Source: Atopobium sp034113385
Lineage (GTDB): Bacteria > Actinomycetota > Coriobacteriia > Coriobacteriales > Atopobiaceae
DNA length: 53,976 nucleotides
Assembly (NCBI RefSeq): GCF_034113385.1
Contig: NZ_JAXEXL010000020.1
Location: 1 to 53,976, forward strand
Direction of reading: 5' to 3'
Under the pieces are notes generated by a model. It saw nothing but the letters and a program-made list of their open reading frames with translations. It did no database searches and was not told where the DNA came from. Made by a program: the position numbers and the translations under genes. Position 1 is the first letter of the stretch, and every line of letters starts with the position of its first letter. Positions 50,132 to 53,976 of the stretch are shown piece by piece.

Positions 50132-50926
50132 ATGAGCAGATTTAAAAGATTTTGTCTCTTTATATACTCACTAGCTGGTCTTTTGCTGTTTGCAGTTACT
50201 GCACTTACCCTTACAAGTCCGTGGGAAGAGCACATGAGTGCCTTGTTACTCATTCCTGAGTATACCTATGTCTTGGCTGTGCTCGCGGCGCTTACGGTAC
50301 TGGGCTTACTGGCAACCTTTATTACTGCATGCACTGGTCGTGTACCTACCGTGGTGGTTGTAGCTCAGACTGATGAAGGTGACATTACGGTTTCTCGTGA
50401 GGCTATAGCTTCCCAAGCCGCTCATGTGGTAGCTGCAGCAGGGGATGCTCAGGCACGTGATGTATACGTAAACATTGGCCGCAACAATAAGGTGGACGTG
50501 TTTGTAAAGGTTGTTCCCTTTGCCTCCATGGATGTGGTTGTACGCGGTCCCGAGTTGATGGAGCAACTTACCACCAACCTCGCATTGCTGTGTGGTGAGC
50601 ATGTAGGAAGCGTACACATTAGTTATTTGGATGCTCGCCAAGCTACGGTTCTTGTCGAGAAAGACAACAAGAAAGACGGCGCATCTGCCGCAGCTAATCT
50701 TGATGGTTTTGATGACAATCTGGACAATCATAACGCAGACAAAACGTCTCAGGCTCGTTCCAGCTACGATGAAATACTGTATATCCCAACGTCTGCAAGT
50801 AGCACTTCTGGCAGCACGTCGGACAACGCTTCTGGCAGTATGTCAGACGGCACAGCAAACAGCGCGGCAGACGCTTTAGATGCCACACAAACTACTTCCC
50901 CTACAACGACTGAGGAGGGCAACTAA
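50132..50926 (+). CDS. amaP: alkaline shock membrane anchor protein (AmaP-like)
   Basis: 264 aa. Two membrane helices (LFIYSLAGLLLFAVTALTL and YVLAVLAALTVLGLLATFI), then GDITVSREAIASQAAHVV, as in AmaP, an envelope protein that tethers Asp23. A Ser/Thr/Asp-rich C-terminal tail (about 80 residues) extends beyond the usual length. AGGGAG lies 5 nt upstream of the ATG. Stop and next start overlap (TAATG). Confidence 0.8.
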   Translation: MSRFKRFCLFIYSLAGLLLFAVTALTLTSPWEEHMSALLLIPEYTYVLAVLAALTVLGLLATFITACTGRVPTVVVVAQTDEGDITVSREAIASQAAHVVAAAGDAQARDVYVNIGRNNKVDVFVKVVPFASMDVVVRGPELMEQLTTNLALLCGEHVGSVHISYLDARQATVLVEKDNKKDGASAAANLDGFDDNLDNHNADKTSQARSSYDEILYIPTSASSTSGSTSDNASGSMSDGTANSAADALDATQTTSPTTTEEGN

Positions 50927-51318
50927 TGGCAACACAACATGATGACTCACAGTCGCATAAGGCTCCCAATCCACAGGTGGATACCAGCACTTCTGCTCAA
51001 AGCACTCAGAGTGCCCACAGCGCTTCGGATGATTTTACTATGGAAGATGCAAAACAAACGGCAAAAAAAGCTGCTCATAAGGCAACTACGTGGCTAGATA
51101 AGACGTTTCCTGGGAAGAGCAATGCCATCTTGTTTGCTTTTTGCGGCTTATTGGCTGCCATTGCTTTTATTGCAATAGGCTTTTGGCGCTCACTTTTGCT
51201 TATCATTTTTGTAGTAGCAGGATATGCATTTGGCCAGAGCTTAGACGGCAAGCCTACTATTATTAACTTTGTAAAAAGAACGCTTAAAGATCTCTTTTCT
51301 TCTCGCAATCATCGCTAG
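50926..51318 (+). CDS. DUF2273-family small membrane protein
   Basis: 130 aa: an extended Ser/Gln-rich N-terminus, then LDKTFPGKSNAILFAFCGLLAAIAF and FWRSLLLIIFVVAGYAFGQSLDG with two helices and a basic end. This is the usual middle gene of amaP-DUF2273-asp23 operons. Coupled to amaP by TAATG. Confidence 0.85.
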   Translation: MATQHDDSQSHKAPNPQVDTSTSAQSTQSAHSASDDFTMEDAKQTAKKAAHKATTWLDKTFPGKSNAILFAFCGLLAAIAFIAIGFWRSLLLIIFVVAGYAFGQSLDGKPTIINFVKRTLKDLFSSRNHR

Positions 51319-51333
51319 AAAGGCAGCAGATTT

Positions 51334-51906
51334 ATGACTAGCACTCAAAATAAGGATGAGCGTATCGCCACGTCTACAGCTCCTGCTACCTCTGAGGCAG
51401 AGGTAAGCTATGAAACAACAGTAGACACTTCTGATACCGCCCTAGAAAACGCAACGGATGTAGAGCCCTTTGATGAGGATTTGGATAGTGAGGATTCTCT
51501 TACGTTCTCCAATGGCGTTATCGAGAAAATCGTGGCGCTTGCCGTGCGTGATGTGGACGGCGTTTTGGGCATGCGCGGCGGTTGGGTTAACCGTGTGTAC
51601 GAGACCTTTGGTGCTGTGAGTCCTACGCGTGGTGTTACGGTAGAGGTTACGCCAGATAATGCGGTACGCGTAAACATTGCGGTGCTCATCGAATATGGTG
51701 TGTATGCTCCTCAGGTGTTTGAGGATGTAAAGAAGGTTGTTGTTAAGCAAATAACTGGTATGACAGGCCTTGAAGTTGCAGGTGTTAACCTACGCATCGA
51801 AGATGTGCTTACCGCAGATGAGTTTGAAGCGGGTAAGCGTGAAGATGCCGCAAAGGTCGCAGCTGATGCTCGCGATTCTGACGAGAACCCCAAGGACGAG
51901 CGGTAA
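51334..51906 (+). CDS. Asp23/Gls24 family envelope stress protein
   Basis: 190 aa with an acidic N-terminal extension (about 60 residues) and the Asp23 domain: FSNGVIEKIVALAVRDVDGVLGM, TRGVTVEVTPDNAVRVNIAVLIEYG. Asp23 proteins form a layer at the inner membrane through AmaP and help with cell wall stress. AAAGG precedes the ATG. Confidence 0.92.
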   Translation: MTSTQNKDERIATSTAPATSEAEVSYETTVDTSDTALENATDVEPFDEDLDSEDSLTFSNGVIEKIVALAVRDVDGVLGMRGGWVNRVYETFGAVSPTRGVTVEVTPDNAVRVNIAVLIEYGVYAPQVFEDVKKVVVKQITGMTGLEVAGVNLRIEDVLTADEFEAGKREDAAKVAADARDSDENPKDER

Positions 51907-51933
51907 ACAAAGCTATAACGAAGGTTGTACTGC

Positions 51934-53280
51934 ATGAATATTCGTACCAAAGCTGCTGTTGCGGCAGGTAGGTTTGTATCGTGGGGCTTGCGCAACGTAG
52001 CTCATCGAAATGCTTCTCAGTTGCCTGGGAGAGTGGCGTTAAGCTTAGCTCCGCAGGTTATTGCAGGCTTGTCTACCAAGCTTACTGAAGGGTCAATCGT
52101 CGTATGTGGCACTAATGGTAAGACCACAACCAATAACGTTGTGGCATCTGCAATAGAGGCTACTGGTAAACGTGTGCTGTGCAATCGTGCGGGCGCCAAT
52201 ATGGCGGCTGGTGTTGCTGCAGCGTTGCTGCCAAAAGCTACTGCTAACTGGGCGGTGCTTGAGGCAGATGAGCTTTCTACGGTGCATATCTTGCCGCAGT
52301 TACAGCCTGCATATTTAGTGCTTCTTAACCTGTTTCGTGATCAATTAGACCGTGCAGGAGAGATTGATCATATTCAAGATGTACTGGTACAAGCCCTTAT
52401 TTCTTCTCCTCAAACCACACTTATTGCTTGTGGAGATGATCCGTTGAGTATGGGCGTTGCTTTGCGTGCCCAACAAAAGGGGGTACGTGTTCTTGCCTTT
52501 GGTATTGGAGAAGACCTTCATATACCACAGGACCGCGTACCTGAAGCAAAGTTTTGCCAGGTCTGTGGTGAGGAGCTGCAGTATTCCTATCGTAGTTATG
52601 CGCAGCTGGGTAATTTTGCGTGCCCTCAAGGGGATTTTGCCCGTCCGCAACTTGATTTTGTGGCAACTAACGTTCATGCAGATCGCGACGGTATTTGTTT
52701 TACGGTTACTACGCCTTTGGGTGATTCGCATGATATACATGCTCGTTTTGGTGGTGTTTACATGGTGTACAACCTGCTTGCTGCCTTTGCGGCAGCAAGT
52801 TTTGCAGGGGTAGATGCACCAACCTTCCAAAAGACATTGGATGCCTATCATCCGCAAAATGGTCGTCTACAGCACTTTATGGTTGACGGCAGGGAAGTTA
52901 CGCTTAACTTAGCCAAAAATCCCACAGGCTTTAATCAAAATCTTTCTCTTTTAGCAGCAGATGAGCGCAACAAGCATGTCTTCATTGCCATCAATGATAA
53001 TTTTAATGATGGCAAGGATATTTCTTGGATATGGGATGTGGATTTTGAGCGTCTTGCTCAAGCACATTGCAGCACTATTTACTGTAGCGGCACTCGTGCC
53101 CATGATGTGCAAGTGCGCCTTAAATATGCAGGTATTCAAGCTTATTTAGCAACTAACGTACAAGATTTTATGCATGGCATTGCTACGGCCAGCTCGCAGC
53201 AACCTGCCTACGTACTTACTAATTATTCCGCATTGTGGCCCGCAAAAGCCGAGCTTGAAAGTATGGGGGAGCGCATATGA
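51934..53280 (+). CDS. murT: lipid II isoglutaminyl synthase, MurT subunit
   Basis: 448 aa from ATG 51934 (GAAGG 9 nt upstream). Mur-ligase-type ATP site VVCGTNGKTTTNN, LEADELSTVHILPQLQP, LLNLFRDQLDRAGE and the C-terminal domain with NLAKNPTGFNQN. MurT with GatD amidates the D-glutamate of lipid II. The small zinc ribbon normally has four Cys as CxxC...CxxC; here C208, C211 and C230 are present, but the fourth is Gly233 (CPQG). gatD overlaps by ATGA. Confidence 0.95.
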   Translation: MNIRTKAAVAAGRFVSWGLRNVAHRNASQLPGRVALSLAPQVIAGLSTKLTEGSIVVCGTNGKTTTNNVVASAIEATGKRVLCNRAGANMAAGVAAALLPKATANWAVLEADELSTVHILPQLQPAYLVLLNLFRDQLDRAGEIDHIQDVLVQALISSPQTTLIACGDDPLSMGVALRAQQKGVRVLAFGIGEDLHIPQDRVPEAKFCQVCGEELQYSYRSYAQLGNFACPQGDFARPQLDFVATNVHADRDGICFTVTTPLGDSHDIHARFGGVYMVYNLLAAFAAASFAGVDAPTFQKTLDAYHPQNGRLQHFMVDGREVTLNLAKNPTGFNQNLSLLAADERNKHVFIAINDNFNDGKDISWIWDVDFERLAQAHCSTIYCSGTRAHDVQVRLKYAGIQAYLATNVQDFMHGIATASSQQPAYVLTNYSALWPAKAELESMGERI

Positions 53281-53976
53281 GTTCAAAAACAGTAGTTGTT
53301 GCGCATCTATTCCCCGAGTTGCTTAACCTATATGGGGACTCTGGCAACATGCTCTGTCTTAAAAAGCGTATGGAATGGCGTGGTATTGAGGTAGAACTGC
53401 GCGAGGTGCATCCTGGGGATACTCCCTCTTTTATCGATGTAGACATTGCTTTTATTGGCGGTGGCTCGGACCGTGAGCAAAAAATTGTTTGCGATAAGTT
53501 GCTCGCCGTTGGTAGTGAGTTGCACGCATTTGTGGAAGATGGCGGCGTGCTTATGGCGGTGTGCGGCGGATATCAACTTTTGGGTCATAGCTATCTTATG
53601 GGGGACGAGAAGGTCCAGGGTTTGTCTCTTGTTGATTTATACACAGACCATGGTGATCCACGCCTGATTGGCAACATTGTGGTGGAAAGTCCTCTTTGCG
53701 ACCATAAGGTTGTGGGATATGAGAACCATGCTGGTCGCACTCATTTAGGGGCAAACGTTACTCCTTTTGGCAAAGTTTTGTACGGTCATGGTAATGATGG
53801 AATCACCGGATATGAAGGCGTATTGTATAAAAACGTTATTGGTACGTATATTCATGGTCCTTTGTTACCAAAGAATCCTGGTATTGCAGACTATGCAATT
53901 TCGCATGCTTTGGAACGTGCAACAGGAATGAGTTATCTAGAACCTTTGGATGATACTGCCGAGCTTTTGGCTAACA
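53277..53976 (+). CDS. gatD: lipid II isoglutaminyl synthase, GatD glutamine amidotransferase subunit (3' end missing)
   Basis: The frame opens with ATG overlapping the murT stop (ATGA) and runs 233 codons to the end of the window without a stop. It supplies ammonia from glutamine to MurT. Visible: HLFPELLNLYGDSGNM, FIGGGSDREQ, the nucleophile C96 in MAVCGGYQLLGH and H193 in YIHGPLLPKNP. All are standard for GatD. Translational coupling with murT is usual. Confidence 0.95.
   Translation, partial: MSSKTVVVAHLFPELLNLYGDSGNMLCLKKRMEWRGIEVELREVHPGDTPSFIDVDIAFIGGGSDREQKIVCDKLLAVGSELHAFVEDGGVLMAVCGGYQLLGHSYLMGDEKVQGLSLVDLYTDHGDPRLIGNIVVESPLCDHKVVGYENHAGRTHLGANVTPFGKVLYGHGNDGITGYEGVLYKNVIGTYIHGPLLPKNPGIADYAISHALERATGMSYLEPLDDTAELLAN

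Overview
The window looks like chromosome from a low-to-mid GC member of the Coriobacteriia (Actinomycetota), most like the Atopobium/Lancefieldella/Olsenella group. This is an inference from gene content and codon style. The pointers are a single-membrane cell wall set (MurT/GatD, bifunctional PBP1, a CnaB-type surface protein with a sortase-like signal, an Asp23/AmaP operon), a Tat lipoprotein and Lgt, EpsG/GtrA polysaccharide genes, clear AGGAGG-type ribosome sites and some TTG/GTG starts. No phage, transposase or CRISPR array was seen. Gene density is high, and several convergent pairs are separated by 1-8 nt or overlap.

Region 1 (1-8.1 kb): the 3' end of a flavodoxin gene; a divergent Elp3-like radical SAM/GNAT gene head-to-head with a Trm9-like methyltransferase, together a possible bacterial route to mcm5U34 in tRNA and the most interesting item in the window; a metal-dependent amidohydrolase behind a leader carrying a perfect 32-bp palindrome; a CobW-type GTPase; and a tightly packed gpx-ohrR-CDF exporter operon with a tandem operator.

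Region 2 (8.1-14.7 kb): a GNAT acetyltransferase, small membrane proteins including a possible ATGA-coupled pair of micro-ORFs, tRNA-Phe, a DUF2974 hydrolase with a 97-aa partner, a Tat lipoprotein hydrolase (tannase/feruloyl-esterase-like) and a cyclophilin lipoprotein.

Region 3 (14.7-26.4 kb): RmlB, an ACT-domain protein, a HAD phosphatase, a KUP potassium transporter, an S10 carboxypeptidase, a membrane GT2 glycosyltransferase, RlmKL with an apparently dead RlmL half, and phosphoglucomutase.

Region 4 (26.4-43.7 kb): an intergenic block with tandem repeats and a perfect 38-bp palindrome, a C39-like membrane protein whose catalytic Cys is Ser, a GtrA / Wzz-like / EpsG operon, ArgR, PBP1, a DUF6056 membrane protein, TyrS, a CnaB surface protein with an LPKTS signal, a 1013-aa GT2-DUF4422-GT8 fusion and a U32 protein.

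Region 5 (43.7-54.0 kb): a NifU-like protein, Lgt, a secreted beta-propeller protein with a DPTP linker, an acidic hypothetical, a CPA2 antiporter, YebC, the AmaP-DUF2273-Asp23 operon, and MurT-GatD (GatD runs off the end). RmlB, Pgm, GT2, GtrA, EpsG, DUF6056 and the fused glycosyltransferase together suggest that the cell makes decorated surface polysaccharides from dispersed genes.
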